64,000 nt of DNA from Fimbriiglobus sp043785105 (GCA_043785105.1 JAYVXO010000228.1:1-64000); one strand, 5' to 3'; positions 1-8,697 are shown, counted from the first letter of the stretch. The notes: generated from the letters alone by a model not told the origin. Made by a program: numbers and translations.

Positions 1-1497
1 AAGGGCATCGACCTTGTTGCCGTGAACGAGAATGTCCATTCGCACCAGATCGGCGGCGCGATAACCGAGAACTTCATAGTCCATCGTTCCGTACCCGTGC
101 GTCACCGACTTTAACTTGTCGTACAAGTCGTAAATCACTTCCGCGAGCGGCATCTCGAACACCAAGATCACCCGTTGCGGGCTGAGGTGTTCCATCCGCA
201 CAAACGTGCCGCGCCGTTCGGTACACATCCCCATCAGGTCGCCGATGTTCGACGACGGAATCAGGAAGCTAATCCGCACGATCGGTTCGCGGAATTCTTT
301 GACGAAGCCGCTGTCCGGCACGTCTTGCGGGCCGTGAACGGTGAGTACCTCACCGTTCATTTTGAGAATCTCGAACGTGACGTTCGGGGCGGTTTGAACG
401 AGGTTCAGTTCACTCTCCCGTTCGAGCCGTTGTTGAATGATTTCGCGGTGTAGCATCCCCAGGAAGCCGCACCGGAAGCCGAAGCCAAGCCCATCGGACA
501 CTTCCGGGACGAACGTGAAACTGCTGTCGTTAAGCTTGAGTTTCCCGAGCGCTTCCCGCAGGTCTTCAAACTCGTTGTTGTTCACCGGGAACAGTCCGGA
601 GTAAACCATCTGCTTCGGCTCTTTGTACCCCGTCATCGGTTCGGCAGTCGGGTTGAACGCATCGGTCACGGTGTCGCCGATGTTCACGTTTTCGATGTTC
701 TTGATGTTCGCCGTGAAGTAGCCGACTTGCCCCGCACTGAGTTCGTTACAAATCACCATGCCGGGTCGGAACTGGCCCATGTCTGTGATGACATACTCGC
801 GCCCCGTGCGCATGAACTTGACCCGCTGGCCGGATTTCAGCGAGCCATCAATTAGCCGAATGTAAACGACGACGCCCTTGTAGGTGTCGAAGTGCGAGTT
901 GTAAATCATCGCCTTGAGCGGCGCATCTGGTGACCCCGCTGGCGCAGGTACGCGGTCAATCACGGCAGCCAACAAATCTTCGATCCCAATGCCCGCTTTC
1001 GCGCTAACCCGCATCACCTCGTCCGGGTCGGTAAAGACCGCTTGTTCCATTTCACCGATCACAAAGTCCGGACGGGCGTGGGGCAAGTCAATCTTGTTCA
1101 ATGTCGGGACGAGTTTTAGCCCCGCTTCCATCGCCAAAAAAGCATTGGCCACGGTCTGCGCTTGCACGCCCTGAAACGCATCGACGAGCAGAATCGCCCC
1201 TTCACACGCCGCAAGACTACGGGACACTTCGTAGTTGAAATCGACGTGCCCCGGCGTGTCGATGAGGTTGAGTTCGTACTTTTGGCCGTTGTAATCGTGG
1301 TAAATCGTAACCGGGTGCATCCGGATCGTGATGCCGCGTTCCCGTTCGAGGTCCATACTATCGAGCGTCTGGGCACGAATGTCCCGCTCCGAGATGGTGC
1401 CGGTTTTCAGAAGGAACTGATCGGCCAGGGTGCTTTTCCCGTGGTCGATGTGTGCGATGATGCAGAAGTTCCGGATATTCGATGTCGGCGTCGGCAT
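1..1497 (-). CDS. lepA: Elongation factor 4 (LepA), 3' end beyond the window
   Basis: Translational GTPase that back-translocates or remodels stalled ribosomes in the cytoplasm. Reading leftwards from ATG at 1497 gives MPTPTSNIRNFCIIAHIDHGKST, with the G1 loop AHIDHGKST (about residues 14-22), then RGITI and DTPGHVDF (G2/G3) and NKIDLP (G4). The later part has the LepA-type EF-G-like domains, including the FRCGFLGMLH stretch. 499 codons are present and the family is about 600 residues, so the C-terminal domain lies off the left edge. The start is chosen because it gives the standard short LepA N-terminus. A CGGGGA/TCCCCG hairpin lies about 40 nt upstream. Confidence 0.96.
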   Translation of the reverse strand, partial: MPTPTSNIRNFCIIAHIDHGKSTLADQFLLKTGTISERDIRAQTLDSMDLERERGITIRMHPVTIYHDYNGQKYELNLIDTPGHVDFNYEVSRSLAACEGAILLVDAFQGVQAQTVANAFLAMEAGLKLVPTLNKIDLPHARPDFVIGEMEQAVFTDPDEVMRVSAKAGIGIEDLLAAVIDRVPAPAGSPDAPLKAMIYNSHFDTYKGVVVYIRLIDGSLKSGQRVKFMRTGREYVITDMGQFRPGMVICNELSAGQVGYFTANIKNIENVNIGDTVTDAFNPTAEPMTGYKEPKQMVYSGLFPVNNNEFEDLREALGKLKLNDSSFTFVPEVSDGLGFGFRCGFLGMLHREIIQQRLERESELNLVQTAPNVTFEILKMNGEVLTVHGPQDVPDSGFVKEFREPIVRISFLIPSSNIGDLMGMCTERRGTFVRMEHLSPQRVILVFEMPLAEVIYDLYDKLKSVTHGYGTMDYEVLGYRAADLVRMDILVHGNKVDAL

Positions 1498-1692
1498 AGG
1501 GGTCGGCGCTCGGCGAGCAGGTGGAAACAAAACCGGGGAGCTTCCCCGACAAAACACTGGTAGTTACTTTAGCACCGCCCCGGTACGCTGAATAGAGCGG
1601 GACGCGACAAGGATACTAGCGTGACCGCCGGCTTTGTGTTGTGGTAGAATAACCACACGGCGAATGGAACAGTGGATGTTGGAGAACAGAGC

Positions 1693-2070
1693 GTGCGAAA
1701 ACTTCTAGAAACGGATGGAATCGAAGAGCCAGTCAAGAAGTTCCTGAGCGGCTTGGACATCTCCACTGAACCGACGGTTTTGGAGGTGAATGGCCGCCGG
1801 GTCTACATCTTGGTGCGTCCTACTAGCGATTGCAACAATGTCGCTGAGCCGTGGACGATGGAGAAAAATCAGCGTCGGTATGATCTGATCGACAAGCAAA
1901 TCGACAGGACAATCGTCATCGAAGAAGCGGTTGAATTGACCGAGTTACAAATGGCCTTCGACCAATGGATTGACTCGACCGCCCCGTTGCCGGTCGAACG
2001 AGTCCGACAACTCCACGATCAACTCCTGGCGAAAATGCTTACGAAAAACAGCGCCAGTGTGACTGGGTGA
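1693..2070 (+). CDS. Small hypothetical protein, planctomycete type
   Basis: A 125-residue soluble protein that I do not assign a function. GTG at 1693 is preferred over GTG at 1672 because GGAGA lies 8 nt upstream of it. The central part (EKNQRRYDLIDKQIDRTI ... LTELQMAFDQWIDSTAPLPVE) resembles a small helical protein found next to many toxin-like genes in planctomycetes, with a charged pattern of ELxxLQ heptads. It is divergent from lepA across about 195 bp. No transmembrane segment or signal peptide is visible. It could be an antitoxin-like or regulatory protein, but no toxin partner is adjacent. Confidence 0.7.
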   Translation: MRKLLETDGIEEPVKKFLSGLDISTEPTVLEVNGRRVYILVRPTSDCNNVAEPWTMEKNQRRYDLIDKQIDRTIVIEEAVELTELQMAFDQWIDSTAPLPVERVRQLHDQLLAKMLTKNSASVTG

Positions 2071-2110
2071 ACGTCTTTTGTGACTGTAGATTTCGTCCAC
2101 GATTTAAGTT

Positions 2111-2337
2111 GTTTTCAGGCTGAAAGCCTGGCAGCACTCAGCCCAGGGTGAGGAGGCTTGGCGACGACGCCCTGGGTAGTCGCGTAAAAATTCTTCAGCC
2201 TGAAGGGCTGACAGCCATCGTTACTGACTCGCGGCTCGCAGTCCTTCAGACTGCCACGACTAGCGATCCATGAACCCAGGGTTACGCCGAAGCGGCTCAC
2301 CCTGGGCTGAGTGCTCTCAGGCTTTCAGCCTGAAAAC
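2111..2337. repeat. Long imperfect inverted repeat (intergenic, TAGCCCAGGG-type)
   Basis: The 390-bp gap between 2071 and 2460 is mostly this element. The left arm (2111-2150, starting GTTTTCAGGCTGAAAGCCTG) and right arm (2297-2337, ending CAGGCTTTCAGCCTGAAAAC) are inverted copies that both contain GCCCAGGGTGA / TCACCCTGGGC. Internal segments repeat the CAGCCTGAAGGGCTG theme. It shares the CAGCCCAGGG core and the flanking motif CCACCAACAAATGTG (about 2362-2376) with elements at 7.0-7.3 and 36.4-36.7 kb. It looks like a non-coding repeat that could form a cruciform or RNA hairpin. Confidence 0.75.
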
Positions 2338-2460
2338 CGGGCAATTTGTGCCAAAAACTCCACCAACAAATGTGGCACACATCCGGTAAACCAGTTGACG
2401 CGGAACGCATCCTGACGGATCATGTCAGCTTCGATCACAACTCACCAGAAGGATCACCCG

Positions 2461-2997
2461 ATGCGACTTCACAAACAATCCTGGTTCGCGGTGCCGTTCA
2501 CGGCAGGGCTATTCGCGTTTGGCTTGCTGGCCTGCAACGGTCCAGCGCCATCCAGTAAGGATACCTCGGTGGAATTGAAGCAAGTGTCCTACGCCGAACT
2601 CGATGCCAAGGTCAAGGAGCATAAGGGCAAGGTGGTTGTCATTGATGTCTGGTTCCGCGGGTGAGCACCGTGTGTGAAGAAATTCCCGCATCTGGTTCAG
2701 ATGCACAAAACCTATGCCGTTGATGGCCTCGTCTGCCTGTCCCTGAACAACCAGGACATCGAAAAACCGGACCGCGATCGGGCACTCAAGTTCCTGCAAG
2801 AACAGGGTGCGAGTTTTGCAAACTTCTTGCTCGTTGATAGCGACGAGAACGAAAAGAAATACAGCGACCGCTACCCCACGAACATCACCCCGCTCGTGAT
2901 GATCTTCAACCGCAAAGGCAACCGCGTGCAAGCCTACGACGACCCGAAAGCCGAAGTCATCGAAGCCGAAGTACGCAAACTCCTCGCGGAGAAATAA
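2461..2997 (+). CDS. Candidate selenoprotein: thioredoxin-fold lipoprotein with U-A-P-C motif
   Basis: One continuous frame of 178 residues with a single internal TGA (2662-2664). ATG 2461 has AGAAGGA 8 nt upstream. Residues 1-25 form a lipoprotein signal (LLAC, Cys25). The body follows the TlpA/thioredoxin pattern: KGKVVVIDVWFRG, then TGA, then A-P-C-VKKFPHLVQMHKTY, and a cis-Pro-like NITPLVMIF (Pro144). TGA falls exactly on the first Cys of CxxC, giving Sec68-Ala-Pro-Cys71. Downstream, GCATCTG-GTT-CAGATGC (2688-2704) forms a 7-bp hairpin 30 nt after the TGA, as in bacterial SECIS elements. The 110 codons after the TGA stay open and domain-like. TGA ends many other genes here, so it is a normal stop in this genome. 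The alternative is a nonsense mutation of TGC. Function inferred: periplasmic thiol/selenol oxidoreductase. Confidence 0.72.
2688..2704 (+). promoter_or_regulatory. Putative bacterial SECIS hairpin
   Basis: Perfect stem GCATCTG / CAGATGC with loop GTT (or a 6-bp stem with loop GGTTC), located inside the coding sequence. 30 nt separate the TGA at 2662-2664 from the loop G at 2695, within the roughly 16-37 nt range reported for bacterial SECIS elements, which need a G early in the apical loop. A lower pairing GCGGG (before the TGA) with CCCGC (2685-2689) is also possible but competes with the hairpin base. Confidence 0.6.
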
Positions 2998-3095
2998 CAG
3001 GAACCGCCATTTCCACTCCGCGTTGACACGTCGGATTGTTCACGCTATTTCGCTGCCAATTCGCACGGATTCTGGTAGGAAACGGGGGGTGGGCG

Positions 3096-3998
3096 GTGGC
3101 ACGGTTATTCTTGTTCGCCGCAGTGGTGGTGGTTCCCCTGGTATCAGGCTGTGCTTCGACTTGGGACACGGCGACCAGTCGTGGGTTTCGGGAAAAGCCG
3201 TTCGGGACGATGTTCGATCGGGAAGACCCGCTCCACACGTTGCGGACGGTTCCCAATGAAAACGGGACCGAACGCGCTCGCGCCATGCTCAAGTTGAAAG
3301 AGCCAACGTCAAACGGCCAGGATCAAGCGGTTCAAGAAGAAGTCATGCAAATGCTGTCCACAGCGGCCACGTCGGACCCAAGCCCGTGGGTGCGGGTTTG
3401 TGCCATTGATACGCTCGCCAAGTTCAAAGACCCGCGCACGCCGGAAATCCTGGCAAACGCCTACCACCACGCGACCGGCAAAGCCCGCGAGCCGAACGCG
3501 GCGCCCGAGGCCAACCCGATTCAACAAGCGTCGGGTGGCCGGGAACCGGGCCGTTACGCCGTGGACCGACTCGGCGGGTTGACGGGGCCACAAGGCTTCC
3601 CGGCGGACCAAGTTGCCAACATTCGCAGTCGAGCGGTGGAAGGACTGGGTAAAACGCAACGCCCCGAAGCGGTTGAATTCCTGGTACGGGTCGCCAACGG
3701 CCAAGAGTTTGGCACGAACGAAGACCCGACCACGAAAGACTATGTGCGTCAACGGGCGGTCGCCAGCTTGGGGCAAATGCGACAAAAGGAAGCCGTGGTC
3801 GCGCTGAACAAAGTGTTGACGACTGAGAGCGGCAAGGATGTTGCGCTGGCAAGTCTGGCCCACAACGGGCTGAAGTCTCTGACCGGCAAAAACATCCCGG
3901 CAGACCCCGAAAAGTGGAACGGCGTGATTCAAACGGGGTTTGCGATTGCACCAGAACCGTCCATGATTCAGCGGGCGGTTGCCACAGTTGTGGATTGA
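3096..3998 (+). CDS. HEAT-repeat lipoprotein
   Basis: About 300 residues. GTG 3096 is chosen because it gives a compact lipoprotein signal (MARLFLFAAVVVVPLVSGC, lipobox LVSGC) with AGGA about 15 nt upstream; TTG 3036 in the same frame would add 20 residues. After the Cys there are several HEAT-like helical pairs: SDPSPWVRVCAIDTLAKFKDP, IRSRAVEGLGKTQRPEAVEFLV and VRQRAVASLGQMRQKEAVVAL. Such proteins act as envelope scaffolds; the partner is unknown. It lies 98 bp after the thioredoxin-like gene on the same strand and may share its transcript. Confidence 0.8.
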   Translation: MARLFLFAAVVVVPLVSGCASTWDTATSRGFREKPFGTMFDREDPLHTLRTVPNENGTERARAMLKLKEPTSNGQDQAVQEEVMQMLSTAATSDPSPWVRVCAIDTLAKFKDPRTPEILANAYHHATGKAREPNAAPEANPIQQASGGREPGRYAVDRLGGLTGPQGFPADQVANIRSRAVEGLGKTQRPEAVEFLVRVANGQEFGTNEDPTTKDYVRQRAVASLGQMRQKEAVVALNKVLTTESGKDVALASLAHNGLKSLTGKNIPADPEKWNGVIQTGFAIAPEPSMIQRAVATVVD

Positions 3999-4108
3999 TT
4001 TAACCGACGGGATTTATAGGGTGGGCAGTGAAAGCGAATCGGTTCGGCAACGAATACAAGTTGTCGAAGTCGAGTTGAAACTGTCACCCTAACAGACCCG
4101 GTCCCATC

Positions 4109-4822
4109 ATGCAGTACATTAAACCTTACACGTACTTCGTCCAAAAAGAAGGCGGCACGAACAACCTGCTCATGGGGTCGTTGTGTATGTTCACGACATC
4201 ATTCATCCCAATCGTCGGTCAAATCGTGCTGATGGGCTACCAAGCCGAAGTCGCCGAAGACCTCGAAAAAGACCAGGACATTTCGGACCACGCCAATTTC
4301 GAGTTCAACCGCTTCAGCCAGTACCTGGGCCGTGGCGTGTGGGTGTTCTTGATTCAGCTAATCCTAACTGCGTTTATCATGTTGGGGTTGATGATTTCGG
4401 TAGGCGTCGGATTCTTGGTCGCGTATCTCGTCCAAGGTGATATCGGGCCATTTGTCGGTATTGGCGTTGGCTTTTTGCTCTACATGATATTAGCAATTAT
4501 GGTCACAATGTTTACGTGGCCGATGACTTTGCACGTGCAGCTGAGCAAAGGGTTCCATTTTGGGTCGGCACTCCGATTCTCCACGTCATTTATCAAGAAA
4601 TTGAGTGGTCAACTTCTTGTCTCACTCTTGGCCCACATGTTTATCTCTTCGCTACTCATGATAGCTGGAATGCTTGTGTTCTGTGTCGGCATATATCCAG
4701 CAGTAACAATTTCACTCATGGCCCAAGAACACTATATGATTCAGCTTTACCGCATCTACTTGAATGAAGGTGGTGATCCGATTGGTAGCGATTTGGAGCA
4801 ACTCGAATTTGACGAAGAATAA
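4109..4822 (+). CDS. DUF4013-type membrane protein
   Basis: 237 residues with four or more hydrophobic segments: around residues 20-45 (LLMGSLCMFTTSFIPIVGQI), 75-105, 112-140 and 165-200. The pattern, with the N-terminal MQYIKPYTYFVQ, an early glycine-rich membrane segment and LMGYQAEVAEDLEK, fits the DUF4013 family of uncharacterised membrane proteins, abundant in planctomycetes. The C-terminus is acidic (DLEQLEFDEE). No catalytic motif is visible. It is convergent with the pseudouridine synthase gene, with only 10 bp between the stops. Confidence 0.8.
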   Translation: MQYIKPYTYFVQKEGGTNNLLMGSLCMFTTSFIPIVGQIVLMGYQAEVAEDLEKDQDISDHANFEFNRFSQYLGRGVWVFLIQLILTAFIMLGLMISVGVGFLVAYLVQGDIGPFVGIGVGFLLYMILAIMVTMFTWPMTLHVQLSKGFHFGSALRFSTSFIKKLSGQLLVSLLAHMFISSLLMIAGMLVFCVGIYPAVTISLMAQEHYMIQLYRIYLNEGGDPIGSDLEQLEFDEE

Positions 4823-4832
4823 CCACGTCAGC

Positions 4833-5732
4833 TTATCGTGCATCAACAACGTTTCGTAACACATCCGGTAGCGGCGACTCGAGTTCCAACCGCTTGCCGG
4901 ACTGCGGGTGATCGAAGGCTAACTTCCACGCATGAAGCCCGAGTCGGCGAACCGGATTCGTCTGCGCGCCGTACCCGGAATCGCCGATCACGGGGCAGCC
5001 GATACTGGCGAGGTGAACGCGGATTTGGTGCTTCCGCCCTGTTTCCAGTTCCACTTCGACTAACGTGAGTCGCCCATGTCGGGATACGACGCGATACCGT
5101 GTCACCGCCCATTTCGCGCCCACAACATCCTGGGAAACCCGCACCCGCAAATCGCGGCCTTCGAGCAAGAAGCCTTCGATCACACCGTCCGGTTTGGCCG
5201 GTTCACCTTCGACGATGGCGAGATAAGTTTTTGACACCGTGTCCCAGTTCGATTGCAGATGGTCCCGCACCGCAACACTTTTGGCGAACAGTAACAACCC
5301 GGACGTTTCCCGGTCCAGCCGATGCACCACAAATGGCCGCCCGGCCCGGATCGTTTCCAGATGCTGTTTCAGTCGCACAAAGGCCGTATCCGTCCGTTCC
5401 GATTCCGTGGCCACCGTCAACAATCCGGACGGCTTATCAATCACCACAAGTTGCTCATCCTGAAACACGATCGCCACGTTTGCATCTCGAAGGCTGTTCG
5501 ATTTGGCCGTCCCCAGACGGGAAATTGTCACCCGATCGCCAAGTTTTAGCGGATGATTGTGTTGAGTGGTTGGCGTACCGTTGACGTGAACGCACCCCTG
5601 TTGGAGAAGCTGCTTCACACGAGTCCGTTTCATCGGTTGCAACACATCGAACAACCACACCAAAAGCGCGGCATCGGCAGTCGGCGGTTTCAAGTCCCGC
5701 TGTGGTGAATCATTGTGCGGCACGGACGACAT
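4833..5732 (-). CDS. RluA-family RNA pseudouridine synthase
   Basis: Isomerises uridine to pseudouridine in rRNA or tRNA. The N-terminal S4 RNA-binding domain is visible (RTRVKQLLQQGCVHVNGTP, residues about 35-75). The catalytic domain carries FVVHRLDRETSGLLLFAKS (catalytic Asp near residue 139), followed by KTYLAIVEG and the GRKHQIRVHLASIGCPVIGD motif. I chose ATG 5732 (MSSVPHND), which gives 299 residues; ATG 5777 would add 15 residues with no homology. Which of RluA, C or D it corresponds to cannot be settled from the sequence alone. Confidence 0.9.
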   Translation of the reverse strand: MSSVPHNDSPQRDLKPPTADAALLVWLFDVLQPMKRTRVKQLLQQGCVHVNGTPTTQHNHPLKLGDRVTISRLGTAKSNSLRDANVAIVFQDEQLVVIDKPSGLLTVATESERTDTAFVRLKQHLETIRAGRPFVVHRLDRETSGLLLFAKSVAVRDHLQSNWDTVSKTYLAIVEGEPAKPDGVIEGFLLEGRDLRVRVSQDVVGAKWAVTRYRVVSRHGRLTLVEVELETGRKHQIRVHLASIGCPVIGDSGYGAQTNPVRRLGLHAWKLAFDHPQSGKRLELESPLPDVLRNVVDAR

Positions 5733-5828
5733 GGGATTGCTCAACGTCAATTCGGTGTGATACCCAAGGACCGGCATGATCCGGGTTTCGGACCAGCTCA
5801 GGGTACGCTTTTCAAAGGCCCACAGAAG

Positions 5829-6926
5829 CTAGTGACACCCTGCCACTTTGGGCAGCATCTGGGCGAGGGCGGCGGTGGCCCAAGATGTCGCGGCGACGGA
5901 TAGAAACTGATGCTTTTCATAGGGGTCACCGTTGTCGAAGTACGGCTGTACCGCTTGGATGCGTGTCTCGACGAGCCAGGATCCGTCGGCGTGTTGGGTG
6001 CGGATGAGGTAGGCGCTGGCACGCTGTGCGACGGGGTCTTCGCGTGGCGTCCCGGTTTGGCGTAACACGTACAGCGCCTGACCCGTGGCATACGCATCGC
6101 TGCTCATGTCTTTCGTCTGCGACCAACCGCCGTCCGCGTGTTGGGCCGCCGTCAAACCCGCACGGGCGTCCTTGATCGTTGTGGCATCACCACCCAATCG
6201 GTGCAATCCCCAGAGCCGCCAGAAGCGGTCGTCCGTGCTGGTCATCGGCGTCTTGGCGAGCCACGTTTCAGCAAGCTTGGCCGCTTTCTCCACGGCATCC
6301 CGTTGGTCGTCGGTGGCGTAGTGCGTCATGCCGATCAGTGCGAGGACCGTGGCGCCAACCCGAGACGAATTCAGTGGCGGTCGGGTACACGACGGCACCC
6401 ACGCTCCCTCGGTTCGCTTCGGTGGTTTCGCAGTGGCGTCGGCATTCAACGCGACAACGCCTTGAATCTGCAACAGGTACGACACGGTTGCCGTGGTGGT
6501 GTCGTCGGCCGGACGGCGATCGAGCATCAACGCCCATAACCCGAACCCTGCCGTGGATGATCCACCGGGGACGTGCTTGCCTGCCTTCATCGGTTCAATG
6601 CGGTCGTGAAAATAATCGTGCGTGAAATCGGCTTGAGCCGCCAGCCCCTTCGCTTCAACGGGAATTCCCACGCGGGCCGCTTCCACGGCAGCGAACATTG
6701 GCAACGGCTGATGATGGCACGAGAAACAGGTCTTGTTCTTCATCCAATTGCGTCCGGCTTGGTCAAGCCGATGAAGCCCTTGCTTCGTCGCGTTCAGCAC
6801 CGCTTTCTCGTCGGCTGCGGTCGGCTTGTCTCCGTTCGCTTGTGCCAGAATGCGACTGGAAAAAGCCAACCCCAAGCAGGCGAATCCGAACACCACCCGG
6901 CATATTGTTGGCGATGTGCGGGTCAT
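5829..6926 (-). CDS. Secreted prenyltransferase/squalene-cyclase-fold repeat protein with CxxCH
   Basis: 365 residues from ATG 6926 (MTRTSPTI), with a signal peptide ending near SSRILA. A CFSCHH motif (Cys67, Cys70, His71) matches a c-type haem attachment site. The rest is an alpha/alpha toroid with QW-like repeats: LTAAQHADGGWSQ, YLIRTQHADGSWLVE, and a final TSWATAALAQ. This combination is common in planctomycetes, usually annotated as squalene/prenyltransferase-like repeat or A-macroglobulin complement-like protein. Enzymatic activity is unlikely, because the DxDD acid motif of true cyclases is not visible. It may be an envelope redox or binding protein. Confidence 0.8.
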   Translation of the reverse strand: MTRTSPTICRVVFGFACLGLAFSSRILAQANGDKPTAADEKAVLNATKQGLHRLDQAGRNWMKNKTCFSCHHQPLPMFAAVEAARVGIPVEAKGLAAQADFTHDYFHDRIEPMKAGKHVPGGSSTAGFGLWALMLDRRPADDTTTATVSYLLQIQGVVALNADATAKPPKRTEGAWVPSCTRPPLNSSRVGATVLALIGMTHYATDDQRDAVEKAAKLAETWLAKTPMTSTDDRFWRLWGLHRLGGDATTIKDARAGLTAAQHADGGWSQTKDMSSDAYATGQALYVLRQTGTPREDPVAQRASAYLIRTQHADGSWLVETRIQAVQPYFDNGDPYEKHQFLSVAATSWATAALAQMLPKVAGCH

Positions 6927-7035
6927 GTCGTTTCGCCCTGGCGGAGGATTTCGGGATACCGAGATGATACTTAACATTCGACAAGCAAGGGCGCGAATTC
7001 AGGCAGAACACGATCAGAGGGTGGGCGTCATGGAA

Positions 7036-7290
7036 GTTGGTGGGAAATTTGTACACCATGTTAGCAGATCAGGTTTTCAACCCCAACGGGGTTGTTCCCT
7101 TAGCCCAGGGTGAAACCCTGGGGAACCCGCACCCAGGGCGGGGGCGTCCCAGGGTGAAACCCTGAGGAACCCGCATCCCAGGGCGGGAGCGTCCCAGGGT
7201 AACAGACCTTCGGTCCGCAACCCTGGGCTAATGGAACAACCCCGTTGGGGTTGAAAACCAAGATCATTAGACAAACTTCCACCAACAAAT
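7036..7290. repeat. Intergenic repeat element with terminal inverted repeats (MITE-like)
   Basis: This fills most of the 634-bp gap 6927-7560. Outer arms: GTTGGTGGGAAATTTGT (7036-7052) against ACAAACTTCCACCAAC (7271-7286), inverted. Inner arms: GTTTTCAACCCCAACGGGG (from 7073) and its complement ending at 7258, then TTAGCCCAGGGT / ACCCTGGGCTAA. The centre repeats CCCAGGGTGAAACCCTG and CCCAGGGCGGG units. Short open frames inside it encode the low-complexity PQRGCSLSPG type of peptide and should not be called genes. The remainder of the gap (6927-7035, 7291-7560) shows no gene. Confidence 0.75.
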
Positions 7291-7560
7291 GTGTCACCTA
7301 CCACCATCAGCAGTGGCCATGTTGCACATTGCTCAGAATGGCGAGTACACGATTCCTCTCGGCGTAGCGATTGTCCGAGTTGCGGGAACTGCGATTGGTG
7401 CAACGCCTCTGCGATGTGTCAGGGTTGAACGGTCATGCACTTCCGGTTGTTGGTCATCTCGATTCGGATTCTCCGGCAAGTTGGCCGTCGTTGACCCGAT
7501 TCCACAGATAGAATTAACTCGCCGCGCGAACGATCAGCCGCCCGGTTTGAAGGAACCATC

Positions 7561-8472
7561 ATGAACCGTACTACTCTGTGTCTCGCAGTAATCGTTGGCG
7601 TTTTGGCGTCGGACTGTCCGGCGCCGGCCATTGATCTCGGGCTAGGCATCTTGAATAAGAAGAAGCCGAAGGCGGACCCGCCGTCGCGCGCCAAGCTCCT
7701 GTTGGAAACGTTGCGCACCGACCCGGACGAGTCCAAACGGAAAGCCGCAGCAACGGAACTGCGCGGCTTGGACCCCCGCAATACACCGGACCTGATTACG
7801 GGGCTGGTGAGTTCGTTGCAAAAAGACCCTTCGCCGGTTGTGCGGATCGAAGCGGCGGAATCCATCGGCATCATGAAGCCGATTTCGCAACCCGCCGGGT
7901 TAGCGATGGAAGCCGCCATGACCTCCGATCCGGACACCAAGGTGCGTGACGCTGTGAAGTCCGCGTTGTGGCAGTATCACCTGAACGGCTACCGCACCCC
8001 GCCGAGTGGTAGCCCACTGGCCACCCAGACGACCGAACCGCCGATTGCACCCAAGACCACGACCGCCGTCACCGTAGCCAAGCCGACGATGCCGAAGCTG
8101 GGCGAACCGGGATTCCGTCCGATTACCAACACCGTTGGTAAAGGCGTCTTGGTGCAATCGACCCCGGAACCTCCAATCGCCAAACCGAAACCGTCACCGA
8201 CCGCCACGCCCCGTGGCCCGGCGCTGTTGCCCACGCCGATGCCTTCGATCAAGCCTGAAATGACGCTACCAACGCCGTCCAACTTGATCCCGACGCCAAT
8301 GCCCAGTACGCCGACAACGACCGTACCCACCGTCGGCATTCCGCCACTACCGACTGCCCCGGAACTGCCGACAACGTCAGTCCCCTTGCCAACCATTCCG
8401 GTGATCCCAATCCCGATGATCCCGGTGCCACAGACGAACGCTCCCACAGTCCCGGCAGCCAAGAACTTCTAA
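7561..8472 (+). CDS. Exported HEAT-repeat protein with long proline-rich tail
   Basis: 303 residues with a signal peptide (MNRTTLCLAVIVGVLASDCPAPA). Residues about 45-140 form two to three HEAT-like repeats (RAKLLLETLRTDPDESKRKAAATEL, QKDPSPVVRIEAAESIGIMK, DPDTKVRDAVKSALWQY). From about residue 145 the chain is Pro/Thr-rich (IAKPKPSPTATP, TPMPSTPTTTVP, IPVIPIPMIPVP), which suggests a wall- or matrix-spanning linker. It resembles the HEAT lipoprotein at 3.1 kb in its first part but lacks a lipobox. The start is ATG after GGAACCATC. A strong terminator follows. Confidence 0.8.
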   Translation: MNRTTLCLAVIVGVLASDCPAPAIDLGLGILNKKKPKADPPSRAKLLLETLRTDPDESKRKAAATELRGLDPRNTPDLITGLVSSLQKDPSPVVRIEAAESIGIMKPISQPAGLAMEAAMTSDPDTKVRDAVKSALWQYHLNGYRTPPSGSPLATQTTEPPIAPKTTTAVTVAKPTMPKLGEPGFRPITNTVGKGVLVQSTPEPPIAKPKPSPTATPRGPALLPTPMPSIKPEMTLPTPSNLIPTPMPSTPTTTVPTVGIPPLPTAPELPTTSVPLPTIPVIPIPMIPVPQTNAPTVPAAKNF

Positions 8473-8496
8473 CCGTGTTCACTCCTCGTGAAGCCG

Positions 8497-8540
8497 CCGC
8501 ACGCCGTCAGGATTGGTCCCCTGACGGCGTGCGGTTTTTT
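8497..8540 (+). terminator. Rho-independent terminator of the HEAT/Pro-rich gene
   Basis: 15-bp perfect stem CCGCACGCCGTCAGG (8497-8511) / CCTGACGGCGTGCGG (8520-8534) followed by six T residues, 24 nt after the stop codon. Confidence 0.92.
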
Positions 8541-8697
8541 CGCACCCCGCGTGTGAACCTCACAGTTGATGGTGGACCGCTTGGACACAAGTTGCCCCGT
8601 TTTCATGCTGAATGTCTGAATCGTGAACAAGTTTTCAACACCGATCGTGACACTCACCCTTCGCTGGGAAGGCCAGAATCTCGTGTTACCATTAGTC

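Noticed and set aside
175..1563. Plus-strand ORFs over the first 1.5 kb
   Set aside because: They are antisense shadows of lepA, whose motifs are complete on the minus strand.
2661..2680. Two separate genes (2422-2664 and GTG 2674-2997) in place of one selenoprotein
   Set aside because: The second frame would lack the Trx motif start and has no RBS, and the first would be a truncated fragment; both are in the same frame and join within one domain.
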